From an uncultured Peptoniphilus sp. (GTDB lineage Bacteria > Bacillota > Clostridia > Tissierellales > Peptoniphilaceae), in NCBI RefSeq assembly GCF_946222045.1, contig NZ_CAMILN010000022.1, forward strand, positions 1 to 28,029: a stretch of 28,029 nucleotides of DNA, given 5' to 3'. The position numbers and the translations under genes are program-made. Of the stretch, positions 14,186 to 22,292 are shown in pieces. The first letter of the stretch is position 1. The number at the start of each line of letters is the position of its first letter. Under the pieces are notes generated by a model. The model did no database searches. It was given only the letters and a program-made list of their open reading frames with translations, and had not been told where the DNA came from.

Positions 14186-16343
14186 CTTGGTCCCTCAACT
14201 TCTTTGCAAGATTGGAATACCTCTTGCGGGTCTTGTTGTTTTCAATCATCTTCACAAGATAGTCGCTAATTCCCACAAGGACAACGGCCTTTGACGCTCT
14301 AGTTATAGCTGTGTAAATCAAGTTTCTCGTTAGAAGCATGGGAGCAGCCCTATAAATTGGGATGACAACTACAGGAAACTCACTTCCCTGAGACTTGTGG
14401 ATGGTCATGGCATAGGCAAGGGCAAGCTCGTCAAGATTATCAGAATTATACTCAACACTTCTCACATCATCAAAGACAACTGTGACCTTCTTGTTTTCCT
14501 TATCGATTTTTGAAATATAACCAAGGTCCCCATTAAAGACTCCCTTTTGCTTGTCCTCATAAAATTCATTTTCAACCTTGGATTCCAATTCATAATTATT
14601 TTTCGTCTGTAAAACCCTGTCCCCTAACTTAAATTTCTTCCCAAGAACTTCTATAAAGTCTTGACTGTCATTTAGGTGATCTTGGAGGGCAAGGTTTAAA
14701 TTTTCTGTCCCATGGACCCCCTTCTTAGTTGGAGTAAGGACTTGGACATCTGACTGGCTGACATTAAAATAATTTGGCAACCTAGTCTTCACAAGGTCCT
14801 TAATAATTTCTAGTCCCTTGGCCTCTCCCCTTTCAGAAATCATAAAAAAGTCACCTAGGTTTAAAACTGGCATGTCCCCCTTATTTATTAGATGGGCATT
14901 TTTTACAATCATAGATTCTTCTGACTGCCTAAAAATTTCTTCAAGGTTGACTGACTCAATGACACCAGACTCCAAAATATCTGCCAAGACATTGCCTGCT
15001 CCAACAGATGGAAGTTGGTCCTTGTCCCCAACTAAAATCAAACGAGTTGGACTTTCAATGGACTTTAAGAGGGTTTCCATCAAAAGAATATCAACCATGG
15101 AAACTTCATCGAGGATCAAGACGTCACATTCAAGTTCCTCCACATTGGCAAAGTCGCCACCAAAACCAATTTCAAGTAGCTTGTGGATGGTAAAGGCATC
15201 TCTTCCCGTCTGCTCTTTCATCCTCTTGGCAGCCCTTCCAGTTGGAGCAGCAAGCTTTATATCCTTGTCCATGGACTCAAAGATATCTATTAAGACTTTT
15301 AGGGTTGTGGTCTTACCAGTTCCCGGTCCCCCAGTTATGACAAAGACTCCCTTGTTAATGGCATCCTTGACAGCCCTTCTCTGAGTTTTAGAAAGTTCAA
15401 TCTTCCTAAATTTTTCTGTCTTCCTGATTTTTTTATCAATATCAAATTTTTCATCAAAGGAAATATTTAAATCATTAAGCTTTCCCGCAACATAATTTTC
15501 TGCTGCCAAGTACCTTGCTATGTAGCAATTATAATTTTCCCCATCCCTTTCAACAAAAAAGTTTTTCTCAAGGGTAAGAGTCCTTGCAAGACTATCAGGA
15601 TCTTCAAACTTAGTCCCAAGAATTCTTTCTCCAGCCTTTATCAACTTGTCTAGAGGAAGATAAGTGTGGCCGTCCCTATTGGCAAGCATTAGGGCGTACT
15701 TTAATCCTGCCAGCCTTCTAAAGTCAGAATCCCTTTCAATGCCAATGGACTCTGCAATTTCATCTGCCTTCTTAAAACCAAGCCCCCTAACCCTTCCTAT
15801 TAGGTCGTAGGGATTTTTCATTACAAGATCTATGGACTCGTCCCCATATTCCTTATAAATTTTTAAAATCACTGAGGCAGGAAGATTGTACTTGGAGAAG
15901 TGAAGGAAAATCTTTCTCATGGCATACTGCTTGTCGAGGGCTTCCTTGATGTCCCTGTATTTTTTCCATCCAATCCCCTTAATAGAAAGGAGCTTTTCAG
16001 GATGATTTTCAATTACATCAAGAGTCTCTTCCTTAAACTCATCTACAATCCTCTCAGCCATTTTCTCTCCAACGTGGGGAATCATTGCAGAAGAAAGGTA
16101 AGAAACTATTGCAGCTTCACCTTCAGGCATGACTTCTTCAAGGTCTGTGAAGGCAAACTGTTCCCCATACTTATTGTGGTAGGTGAAGTCTCCAGTAAAT
16201 TTGTATTTTAAGTTTTCTTTGAAAATTGTGGTTGAACCAACAACTACAAGGTCGCCATCACTTGAATTTATTTTTGCAACAGTGTAGCCATTCTCTTCAT
16301 TTCTAAAAATTATTTTTTCCACAAGACCTTCAAGACTAATCAA
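14166..16343 (-). CDS. RecD2-like ATP-dependent DNA helicase (SF1B)
   Basis: 725 residues. The long N-terminal part, with helix-hairpin-helix-like segments (IKGIGWKKYRDIKEAL, VRGLGFKKADEIAE), marks RecD2 rather than RecBCD RecD. Walker A is GGPGTGKTTT (338-347), Walker B is DVLILDEVSMVD, and the motor continues with GDKDQLPSVGAGN and the C-terminal AYAMTIHKSQGSEFPVVVIP. RecD2 unwinds DNA 5' to 3' and contributes to repair and replication-fork stability. The start is TTG, with GAGGTG 7 bp upstream. A TATAAT at 16388-16383 on the minus strand may be its promoter, but the -35 box is poor. Confidence 0.93.
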   Translation of the reverse strand: MISLEGLVEKIIFRNEENGYTVAKINSSDGDLVVVGSTTIFKENLKYKFTGDFTYHNKYGEQFAFTDLEEVMPEGEAAIVSYLSSAMIPHVGEKMAERIVDEFKEETLDVIENHPEKLLSIKGIGWKKYRDIKEALDKQYAMRKIFLHFSKYNLPASVILKIYKEYGDESIDLVMKNPYDLIGRVRGLGFKKADEIAESIGIERDSDFRRLAGLKYALMLANRDGHTYLPLDKLIKAGERILGTKFEDPDSLARTLTLEKNFFVERDGENYNCYIARYLAAENYVAGKLNDLNISFDEKFDIDKKIRKTEKFRKIELSKTQRRAVKDAINKGVFVITGGPGTGKTTTLKVLIDIFESMDKDIKLAAPTGRAAKRMKEQTGRDAFTIHKLLEIGFGGDFANVEELECDVLILDEVSMVDILLMETLLKSIESPTRLILVGDKDQLPSVGAGNVLADILESGVIESVNLEEIFRQSEESMIVKNAHLINKGDMPVLNLGDFFMISERGEAKGLEIIKDLVKTRLPNYFNVSQSDVQVLTPTKKGVHGTENLNLALQDHLNDSQDFIEVLGKKFKLGDRVLQTKNNYELESKVENEFYEDKQKGVFNGDLGYISKIDKENKKVTVVFDDVRSVEYNSDNLDELALAYAMTIHKSQGSEFPVVVIPIYRAAPMLLTRNLIYTAITRASKAVVLVGISDYLVKMIENNKTRKRYSNLAKKLRDQDEIKRG

Positions 16344-16414
16344 TTAAAACACCTCGACAATATTGTATCAAGTAATGGAGAGATTATACAGAAGTATTTA
16401 TTCATTAATTGCAC

Positions 16415-16439
16415 TAAAAAAGAGGCCCCTCAGGACCTC
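16415..16439 (-). terminator. Terminator after the PspC-domain gene
   Basis: Minus-strand 7-bp stem (16439-16433 with 16428-16422, loop TGAG) followed by six T, 4 bp past the stop of the gene. Confidence 0.88.
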
Positions 16440-16443
16440 CTTC

Positions 16444-16743
16444 TCAATAAAAATCTTCGTCTTCATTATTTTTTTGTCTTTGAAACTCTTCCCTATAATT
16501 ATCGTAGCTATCCTTGAAAGGATCAGAATACTTTTCGCCGTAAGAATCTTCTATTCTCCCATAGGGTTCATTGGGAATAATAATAGCAAGGACAATGTAA
16601 GCCCAAATGCTAAGACCTCCTGGAACAATTAAGAGAAAAGTTATAATTCTTATAACAGTTGAGTCAATGCCAAGATATTTTGCTATTCCACCGCAAACTC
16701 CTGCAATAACTCTGTCATCTCTTGACCTATATAACTTTTTCAT
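16444..16743 (-). CDS. PspC domain-containing membrane protein
   Basis: 99 residues. MKKLYRSRDDRVIAGVCGGI is the classic PspC N-terminus, followed by one long hydrophobic segment (about 33-56, IRIITFLLIVPGGLSIWAYI) and a charged, tyrosine-rich tail. PspC proteins take part in envelope-stress responses in proteobacteria; stand-alone Gram-positive versions are poorly characterised. ATG with a GGAAGTG site. It follows pyc by 58 bp with no convincing terminator between them, so partial read-through from pyc is possible. Confidence 0.9.
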   Translation of the reverse strand: MKKLYRSRDDRVIAGVCGGIAKYLGIDSTVIRIITFLLIVPGGLSIWAYIVLAIIIPNEPYGRIEDSYGEKYSDPFKDSYDNYREEFQRQKNNEDEDFY

Positions 16744-16801
16744 TTCACACTTCCTTTATAAATCTCAAATCTTATTAATAAATTACCCCAGGATAAAGTT
16801 T

Positions 16802-19800
16802 TTATTCAAAATACATTAAAAGCTGGCCACTTTCCACCATGTCGCCTTCTCTTACTGTGATGTCTTTAACTTTTCCGTCAATGTTTGCAACAATGTTTGT
16901 TTCCATCTTCATGGCTTCAGCAATAAAGAGGCTGTCTCCCTTTTTAACCTCGTCACCTTCAGCCACAAGGACTTTTACAATTTTACCTGGAATAGAAGAT
17001 CCAACTTCCTTTTCATTCTTTGGGTCAGCGTAAATCTTTTCTTCTCCAAAGTTTTCCCCTGACTTAACAGTTTCATCTTTAATGTTAATAGTTCTTCTTG
17101 AGCCATTTATTTCAAAAGTTAGATTTCTTGTTCCGTCCTCTAATAACTTTCCAACTTCAATTAAAGTTACGATTAAAGTCTTACCTTCTTCAAGAGAAAT
17201 TTCTGTGGATTCACCTTCCATTAGGCCGTGGAAGAAGACGTCTGAGCCTATTCTTGTGACCTCACCATTTTCCTTTATATAGTCAAGATAATCATCAAAG
17301 ACCTTAGGATATAGGGCCGCAGAAATTATATCTTCTTCACTTGGCTCGATTCCCTTTTCTTCCAAGTGCTTTTTAATTTCATCAAAGTCTTCATCTTCAA
17401 GGAGTTCTCCAGGTCTTTTTGTTATTGCCTTTTCTCCCTTTAGAATCATTTCTTGTAGGTCCTTAGGGAAGCCACCATAAGGTTGGCCCATCATACCCCT
17501 AAAGTAAGTCATGACAGAATCTGGATAGTCTAGATTCTTGCCCTTATCCAAAATATTTTCTGGAGTGAGTTCATTTTGCACCATAAAGATGGCAAAGTCC
17601 CCAACCATTTTTGATGAAGGAGTTACCTTTACAATGTCGCCCACCATTTCGTTGACACGCTTGTACATTTCCTTTACGTCCTTAAACTTGTGACCAAGTC
17701 CAAAGGATTCAACTTGTGGCTTTAGGTTTGAATATTGACCACCAGGAATTTCATACTTATAAATTTCTGTAGTTCCTGACTTCAAATCAGATTCAAAGTT
17801 TGCATAAACTGGTCTAACTGCAGCCCAATATTTTGAAATATCCTCTGCCTTGTCTAGGTCGATTTCTGTGTCCCTTTCTGTATTTTTAAGGGCAGCTACA
17901 ACTGAATTTAGGGCAGGTTGTGAAGTAAGCCCACTCATTGAGTTAACTGCTGTGTCAACAATATCAACTCCAGCTTCAGTTGCCTGAAGGATTGTTGCAA
18001 CACCATTGCCAGTTGTGTCGTGAGTGTGAAGGTGGATTGGAAGTCCCACTTCTTCTTTTAAGTTCTTGATTAGCTTCTTGGCTGCATAAGGTTTTAAAAG
18101 CCCAGACATGTCCTTGATTCCAAGAATTTGTGCCCCAGTCCTTTCAAGTTCCTTGGCAAAGTCTACATAGTATTTAATAGAATACTTGTCCCTGTACTCG
18201 TCAAGGATGTCACCTGTGTAGCACATTGTAGCTTCAGCAATTTTACTATTTTCAAGAACTTTGTCTATGGAAAGTTTCATTCCATCAAGCCAGTTAAGTG
18301 AATCGAAAACCCTAAATAGGTCAACACCATTTTTGGCAGATTCTTTTATAAATTTTACAACAACATTATCTGGATAATTTTTGTAACCCACTGTGTTGTT
18401 GCCACGAATTAGCATTTGTAAGAGCATATTTGGCATTTTTTCACGAAGAATCCTAAGTCTTTCCCACGGATCTTCATGGAGGAACCTATAAGCAACATCA
18501 AAAGTTGCCCCACCCCACATTTCCACAGAAAATAACTTGTCCATGTTATAGTTTAAAGCCTCAGCAATTTTCACTAGGTCAATAGTCCTCATCCTTGTGG
18601 CCATAAGTGATTGATGAGCGTCACGCATAGTGGTATCAGTTAAGAGGAGCTTCTTTTCATTTAAGATATGGTCTTTAATTCCATCAGGGCCAAGTTCGTC
18701 AAAAATTTGCTTGTAACCCTTGAAGTCCTTCTTTTCAAAGTCTGGAACTTGTGGGACATCAAAGTTTTTCTCAAGGGCCTTAGTGTCGTTGACAACCCTC
18801 TCTCCAATAATCTTCATGAGCCTAAGTTCCTTGTCCTTAGAAGATTTGATTTCAAATAATTCAGGATGCTCTTCAATAAAACCAGTGTCGCAAGCTCCCT
18901 CTTCAAATTCCCTTGTATTTAAAACATTTAATAAGAAACCAATGTTAGTCTTAACTCCACCAACCTTGAGTTCAGAAAGAGACCTCTTGGCCTTTCTTAT
19001 GGTGTCCTTCCAAGTCCTTGCTTCAGTAATTACCTTGACAAGAAGAGAGTCATAATAAGGCGAAATAACTGCACCAGTAAAGCCGTTGCCCCCGTCAAGT
19101 CTTACTCCAAAGCCTGAAGATGACCTGTACAAATTAATTTGCCCAGTGTCTGGCATAAAGTTGTTGAGAGGATCTTCTGTTGTCACACGACATTGGATAG
19201 AAAATCCCCTGTGGTCAATGGCATCTTGGCCACTGATTCCAATTTCTTCACTGTCAAGCCTGTAGCCCATGGCAACCAATATTTGTGACTGAACGATATC
19301 AATGTCAGTACACATTTCTGTTACAGTGTGTTCAACTTGGACTCTTGGGTTTACTTCTATAAAGTAGTGGTCGCCCTTGGAGTCAACTAAAAATTCTACA
19401 GTACCAGCGTTGGAATAGCCAATGGACCTTGCAATCTTTAGGGCATCTTGGCAAATTTCTTCCCTAAGCTCTACTGGAAGAGAAAAGGCTGGAGTGTATT
19501 CGATGACCTTTTGGTGGCGTCTTTGGATGGAGCAGTCCCTTTCATAAAGGTGGACTACATTCCCATGCTCGTCTCCCAAAATTTGCACTTCAATGTGCTT
19601 TGGCTTGTGAAGATATTTTTCAATAAACATAGAGTCATCGCCAAAGGCCTTCTTCGCTTCACTCTTGGCAGATTGGAATTTTTCCAAAAGTTCCTCTTGG
19701 CTCTGGGCAATCCTCATTCCTCTTCCACCACCGCCAGCAGCAGCCTTGATCATTACAGGATAGCCGCAGGACTTTGCAAAGAGAAGGGCCTCTTCTTCAT

Positions 19801-20227
19801 TGCGAATAGGCTTTTCTATTCCAGGAATAGTTGCAACACCAGCTTCCTTTGCAACAATCTTTGATGTAATCTTGTCCCCAAGCTTTTCCATAACCTCTGG
19901 ACTTGGTCCAATAAAAGTAATTCCCTCTTCCCTGCACTTTCTTGCGAATTCAGGATTTTCTGATAAAAATCCGTAGCCAGGGTGGATGGCATCAACACCC
20001 TTTTTCTTGGCAAGACTAATTATCTCATCAATATCAAGATAGGCATCAAGAGGCGACTTCCCCTTGCCAATTTCGTAAGACTCGTCGGCCTTTGTCCTGA
20101 AAAGAGCTAGCCTGTCCTCTTCAGAATAAATGGCAACTGAGCGAATCCCCATTTCTCTTGCTGCCCTGAAAATTCTAATGGCAATCTCTCCACGATTAGC
20201 AACTAAAATTCTTTTGAACTTTTTCAT
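16802..20227 (-). CDS. pyc: Pyruvate carboxylase
   Basis: 1,141 residues, the full length of single-chain pyruvate carboxylase. Order: biotin carboxylase (FKRILVANRGEIAIRIFRAA, ATP-grasp loop KAAAGGGGRGMR, EVNPRVQVEHTVTE), carboxyltransferase (LLLTDTTMRDAHQSLMATR, metal-site LHTHDTTGNG), and C-terminal biotin carrier with biotinyl Lys1107 in AEAMKMET. It makes oxaloacetate from pyruvate, bicarbonate and ATP in the cytoplasm. ATG with GGGAGG. A TATAAT lies at 20258-20253 on the minus strand but the -35 box is weak. Monocistronic unless read through into the PspC gene. Confidence 0.97.
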   Translation of the reverse strand: MKKFKRILVANRGEIAIRIFRAAREMGIRSVAIYSEEDRLALFRTKADESYEIGKGKSPLDAYLDIDEIISLAKKKGVDAIHPGYGFLSENPEFARKCREEGITFIGPSPEVMEKLGDKITSKIVAKEAGVATIPGIEKPIRNEEEALLFAKSCGYPVMIKAAAGGGGRGMRIAQSQEELLEKFQSAKSEAKKAFGDDSMFIEKYLHKPKHIEVQILGDEHGNVVHLYERDCSIQRRHQKVIEYTPAFSLPVELREEICQDALKIARSIGYSNAGTVEFLVDSKGDHYFIEVNPRVQVEHTVTEMCTDIDIVQSQILVAMGYRLDSEEIGISGQDAIDHRGFSIQCRVTTEDPLNNFMPDTGQINLYRSSSGFGVRLDGGNGFTGAVISPYYDSLLVKVITEARTWKDTIRKAKRSLSELKVGGVKTNIGFLLNVLNTREFEEGACDTGFIEEHPELFEIKSSKDKELRLMKIIGERVVNDTKALEKNFDVPQVPDFEKKDFKGYKQIFDELGPDGIKDHILNEKKLLLTDTTMRDAHQSLMATRMRTIDLVKIAEALNYNMDKLFSVEMWGGATFDVAYRFLHEDPWERLRILREKMPNMLLQMLIRGNNTVGYKNYPDNVVVKFIKESAKNGVDLFRVFDSLNWLDGMKLSIDKVLENSKIAEATMCYTGDILDEYRDKYSIKYYVDFAKELERTGAQILGIKDMSGLLKPYAAKKLIKNLKEEVGLPIHLHTHDTTGNGVATILQATEAGVDIVDTAVNSMSGLTSQPALNSVVAALKNTERDTEIDLDKAEDISKYWAAVRPVYANFESDLKSGTTEIYKYEIPGGQYSNLKPQVESFGLGHKFKDVKEMYKRVNEMVGDIVKVTPSSKMVGDFAIFMVQNELTPENILDKGKNLDYPDSVMTYFRGMMGQPYGGFPKDLQEMILKGEKAITKRPGELLEDEDFDEIKKHLEEKGIEPSEEDIISAALYPKVFDDYLDYIKENGEVTRIGSDVFFHGLMEGESTEISLEEGKTLIVTLIEVGKLLEDGTRNLTFEINGSRRTINIKDETVKSGENFGEEKIYADPKNEKEVGSSIPGKIVKVLVAEGDEVKKGDSLFIAEAMKMETNIVANIDGKVKDITVREGDMVESGQLLMYFE

Positions 20228-20311
20228 AACTTCCTCCCTTATAGTTTTAGATATTATACAACAAATACAGACTAAAGTGTAGAAGTAATGTATGAAGAAT
20301 TAGTCAAGAGA

Positions 20312-20378
20312 AGACATTTGCTACGAATCGAAGTTCGTTTCACTCCTTCTCTTCGGCAAATTGCTGGTAGGTCAAGCA
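20312..20378. repeat. Structured intergenic repeat, copy 1 (short form)
   Basis: A 67-bp segment upstream of pyc, homologous over about 50 bp to 21240-21290 and again at its right end (ctggtaggtcaagca) to 21326-21342. It folds as a stepped hairpin: ATTTGC (20316-20321) with GCAAAT (20356-20361), GAA with TTC, GAAG with CTTC, and an apical GT/AC. It lacks the second hairpin and the left terminal repeat of copy 2. Confidence 0.75.
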
Positions 20379-20379
20379 A

Positions 20380-20408
20380 AAATAAAGAGACCCCTCTCGG
20401 AGTCTCTT
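20380..20408 (-). terminator. Terminator of the toxin-antitoxin operon
   Basis: Minus-strand 10-bp stem (20408-20399 with 20394-20385, one G-U pair, 4-nt loop) followed by TATTTTTG, right after the toxin stop. Confidence 0.85.
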
Positions 20409-20413
20409 AAATA

Positions 20414-20707
20414 TCAATTATCAATATATCTTTTTAGTTCTTTATAAAAATTTTCCCTTGTTCCAATCATAACAACAATTATAGTGCGTCCCTCTTCTTC
20501 CTTTACTACATAACATATCTCATAGTTTGTCTTGTTATAAAAAATATCAAGGGACCAAAAACCTTTTAAGTCGCCAGTCTTTCTCTCTCCAACAGTATAA
20601 TTATCTTTTATCTTGTCTAGACCATCTTTAATCTTATTCTTTAAATTTTTATCCTTTAATTTCTTAATAAACTTTTGACTCGATTTAGATAGTAAGAGCC
20701 TAGTCAT
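20414..20707 (-). CDS. RelE/ParE-superfamily toxin
   Basis: 97 residues from ATG 20707 (MTRLLLSKSSQKFIKKL). The pattern GDLKGFWSLDIFYNKTNYEI, followed by a strand rich in Ile/Val and the C-terminal GTRENFYKELKRY, is typical of RelE/YafQ-like toxins that act as ribosome-dependent mRNA endonucleases. The fold is inferred by motif. A longer start at 20746 would lie inside the antitoxin gene and adds non-homologous sequence. The ATG overlaps the antitoxin stop by 8 bp (ATGACTAG), which couples their translation. The C-terminal Arg/Tyr residues suggest it is intact. Confidence 0.82.
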   Translation of the reverse strand: MTRLLLSKSSQKFIKKLKDKNLKNKIKDGLDKIKDNYTVGERKTGDLKGFWSLDIFYNKTNYEICYVVKEEEGRTIIVVMIGTRENFYKELKRYIDN

Positions 20708-21035
20708 TGAAGACTTCCTCATAGTCCAGCATATCTCCAGCCTCATATTCTTTCAATAGGTCCTTGCGAAGGCTCTCCCTTGCTTCTGGAAAATTATTTT
20801 TTATTCTTTTAAACTCCATTAAAAGATCTTCTCCATGGTAACCATCCCTTATCAAGTCTTCAAGAATTAAGTCAGAAAAATCATCAAAATTTTCACTTGG
20901 CTTAGACAAAATAATTTTATTATTTTGAATTTCTAAGTCTAAATCATCATCTATTCCAAAACCAAGAGAATCTAAAACTAATTTCGGCAAGATTATACCT
21001 TGAGAGTTCCCCCACTTTTTTATTTTAATATTCAT
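20700..21035 (-). CDS. AbrB/MazE-type antitoxin
   Basis: 111 residues from ATG 21035, preceded by AGGTGATG. The N-terminal SpoVT/AbrB swapped-hairpin domain is NIKIKKWGNSQGIILPKLVL, followed by the D/E-rich strand and IILSKP. The C-terminal 65 residues are acidic and helical (FDDFSDLILEDLIRDGYHGE) and probably wrap the toxin. An earlier in-frame start (21062) lies inside the promoter and is rejected. The pairing of an AbrB-type antitoxin with a RelE-type toxin is a mixed combination. Its promoter contains a short palindrome suited to autoregulation. Confidence 0.82.
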   Translation of the reverse strand: MNIKIKKWGNSQGIILPKLVLDSLGFGIDDDLDLEIQNNKIILSKPSENFDDFSDLILEDLIRDGYHGEDLLMEFKRIKNNFPEARESLRKDLLKEYEAGDMLDYEEVFND

Positions 21036-21051
21036 AACATCACCTAAGTTC

Positions 21052-21080
21052 AGTATAAACATTGTTTAACTTATTGTCAA
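21052..21080 (-). promoter_or_regulatory. Toxin-antitoxin promoter with embedded palindrome
   Basis: TTGACA (21080-21075), 17-bp spacer, TATACT (21057-21052) on the minus strand. The spacer holds AAACAATGTTT, palindromic except at its centre, inside a wider AAGTT...AACTT arrangement. Likely operator for the antitoxin. Confidence 0.72.
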
Positions 21081-21098
21081 TTGCTTTACCACTTGATA

Positions 21099-21125
21099 TT
21101 TTGCTTCGCAAACTTTTTGGTCAAG
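21099..21125. repeat. Partial third copy of the repeat hairpin
   Basis: This segment matches the right-hand hairpin of copy 2: the same TTTGCTTCGCAAACT core and a diverged (G)GTCAAG end. CTTGA at 21092-21096 can pair with TCAAG at 21121-21125 around the core. Confidence 0.5.
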
Positions 21126-21161
21126 AAAGTCTTTTAGCTACAAGTTTATGAAAATCTACAT

Positions 21162-21186
21162 AAAAAAATCTGCCCTTAGGCAGATT
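21162..21186 (-). terminator. Probable terminator of rplM-rpsI
   Basis: Minus-strand perfect 8-bp stem (21186-21179 with 21174-21167, loop of 4) followed by seven T. It lies about 170 bp past the rpsI stop, with the 148-bp repeat element in between. Confidence 0.82.
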
Positions 21187-21193
21187 AATATGT

Positions 21194-21341
21194 GCTTGAC
21201 CTAGTATCAATTTACTTAAAAACTTTTTAGATTAATGGCAGACATCTGCTGCAAATCGAAGTTCGCTACGCTCCTTCTCTTTGGCAGATGGTTGCCGCTG
21301 ACCTACCAGCAGTTTGCTTCGCAAACTGGGTTAGGTCAAGC
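21194..21341. repeat. Structured repeat copy 2: MITE-like element with 10-bp inverted ends
   Basis: The 148-bp element begins GCTTGACCTA (21194-21203) and ends TAGGTCAAGC (21332-21341), a perfect 10-bp inverted repeat. Inside are a stepped hairpin (CATCTGC 21243-21249 with GCAGATG 21284-21290) homologous to copy 1, and a second hairpin (CAGTTTGC 21310-21317 with GCAAACTG 21321-21328, flanked by TGACCTA and TAGGTCA). It codes for no protein. No clear target-site duplication is visible. Transcribed as part of the rpsI 3' untranslated region. Confidence 0.65.
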
Positions 21342-21353
21342 AATGATATAAAA

Positions 21354-21746
21354 TTATCTCTTTGAGAATTGAGGAGATTTTCTAGCCTTTTTAAAGCCGT
21401 ATTTCTTTCTTTCCTTCATTCTTGGATCTCTTGTTAGATATCCTGCTTTTTTAAGAACTGATCTGTATTCAGGGTCTACTTCTAGTAGAGCTCTTGCAAC
21501 GCCGTGTCTAACAGCTCCTGCTTGTCCTGAATATCCACCACCAATAACTTTTACAATAACATCAAAAGATGCTTCTGTTTCTGTAAGTTCAAGTGGTTCC
21601 TTTGCAACTGTTCTTAGTGTTTCAAAGTTAAAATATTCTTCGATATCTTTACCGTTGATAATAAATTTTCCATTGCCAGGTAGAAGTCTAACTTGGGCGA
21701 TGGATTTTTTTCTTCTTCCAGTACCTCTGTATTGTATAGTTTCCAT
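21354..21746 (-). CDS. rpsI: 30S ribosomal protein S9
   Basis: 130 residues from ATG 21746 (METIQYRGTGRRKKSIAQVR), the normal S9 size. The C-terminus KKARKSPQFSKR is the conserved basic tail that reaches the ribosomal P site. A longer frame from a TTG at 21758 would begin inside the ribosome site (TTGGAGG), so the ATG is preferred. Downstream of rplM by 12 bp in the usual rplM-rpsI operon. Confidence 0.97.
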   Translation of the reverse strand: METIQYRGTGRRKKSIAQVRLLPGNGKFIINGKDIEEYFNFETLRTVAKEPLELTETEASFDVIVKVIGGGYSGQAGAVRHGVARALLEVDPEYRSVLKKAGYLTRDPRMKERKKYGFKKARKSPQFSKR

Positions 21747-21758
21747 TCTTACCTCCAA

Positions 21759-22187
21759 TTAAAATTCATATACTTCAGGTGCTTGTGCTGCGTGTGGATG
21801 TTCGTTACCAGTGTAAACCTTAAGTTTTTTGATCATCTTTCTACCTAGTCTGTTTTTAGGAAGCATTCCCTTAACTGCTAGTTCGATAACTTTTTCTGGT
21901 CTCTTTTCCATCATTTCAGCATATGAAACTTCTTTCCTTCCACCTGGGTATCCAGTGTGATATGCGTGAATTTTTTGATGTAATTTATCACCTGTCAATA
22001 CAACCTTGTCAGCGTTAATTACAATAACAAAGTCTCCACAGTCCACATGTGGCGTAAAGATAGGTTTTCTCTTTCCTCTTAATACACTTGCGATTTCTGA
22101 TGCTAATCTACCAAGGACTTTTCCTTCAGCGTCGATAACATACCATTTTCTTTCAACTTCATTTGCTTTAGCCATGTAGCTTTTCAA
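21759..22187 (-). CDS. rplM: 50S ribosomal protein L13
   Basis: 142 residues, the standard L13 length. MKSYMAKANEVERKWYVIDA aligns with the L13 N-terminus and HKHIYH-like AYHTGYPGGRKE with its core. Start is TTG at 22187, 8 bp after a strong AGGAGG; the internal ATG would remove conserved residues. L13 is an early assembly protein of the large subunit and in several bacteria represses its own operon. A strong promoter and a 5' hairpin precede it. Confidence 0.97.
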   Translation of the reverse strand: MKSYMAKANEVERKWYVIDAEGKVLGRLASEIASVLRGKRKPIFTPHVDCGDFVIVINADKVVLTGDKLHQKIHAYHTGYPGGRKEVSYAEMMEKRPEKVIELAVKGMLPKNRLGRKMIKKLKVYTGNEHPHAAQAPEVYEF

Positions 22188-22206
22188 TGAATTTTCCTCC
22201 TAAATT

Positions 22207-22236
22207 GTTTAAAAATTATTCCGGGGCTTTTTAAAC
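22207..22236 (-). promoter_or_regulatory. rplM leader hairpin, probable L13 autoregulatory leader
   Basis: Perfect 9-bp inverted repeat GTTTAAAAA/TTTTTAAAC (22236-22228 with 22215-22207) around a 12-nt GC-rich loop (GCCCCGGAATAA). It starts about 4 nt into the predicted transcript and ends just before the ribosome site. L13 leader motifs are known in Firmicutes; membership is inferred by position. Confidence 0.55.
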
Positions 22237-22245
22237 ATGACACAT

Positions 22246-22274
22246 ATTTTAGACTATAGAGTCTTATTTGTCAA
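22246..22274 (-). promoter_or_regulatory. rplM-rpsI promoter
   Basis: Consensus TTGACA (22274-22269), 17 bp, TAAAAT (22251-22246) on the minus strand. It lies 18 bp past the hydrogenase-like gene, with no terminator between them. Confidence 0.82.
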
Positions 22275-22292
22275 TATTTATGGGGATTTTTA

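Noticed and set aside
14818..15384. 188-residue plus-strand frame antisense to the RecD2 gene
   Set aside because: It is Ser/Pro/Leu-rich, as expected of a shadow, with no ribosome site, and is fully inside a strongly conserved helicase.
16744..16801. Stress-type promoter (GGGTAA-like box) upstream of the PspC gene
   Set aside because: No matching -35 element occurs at the correct distance; the box may be chance in AT-rich DNA.
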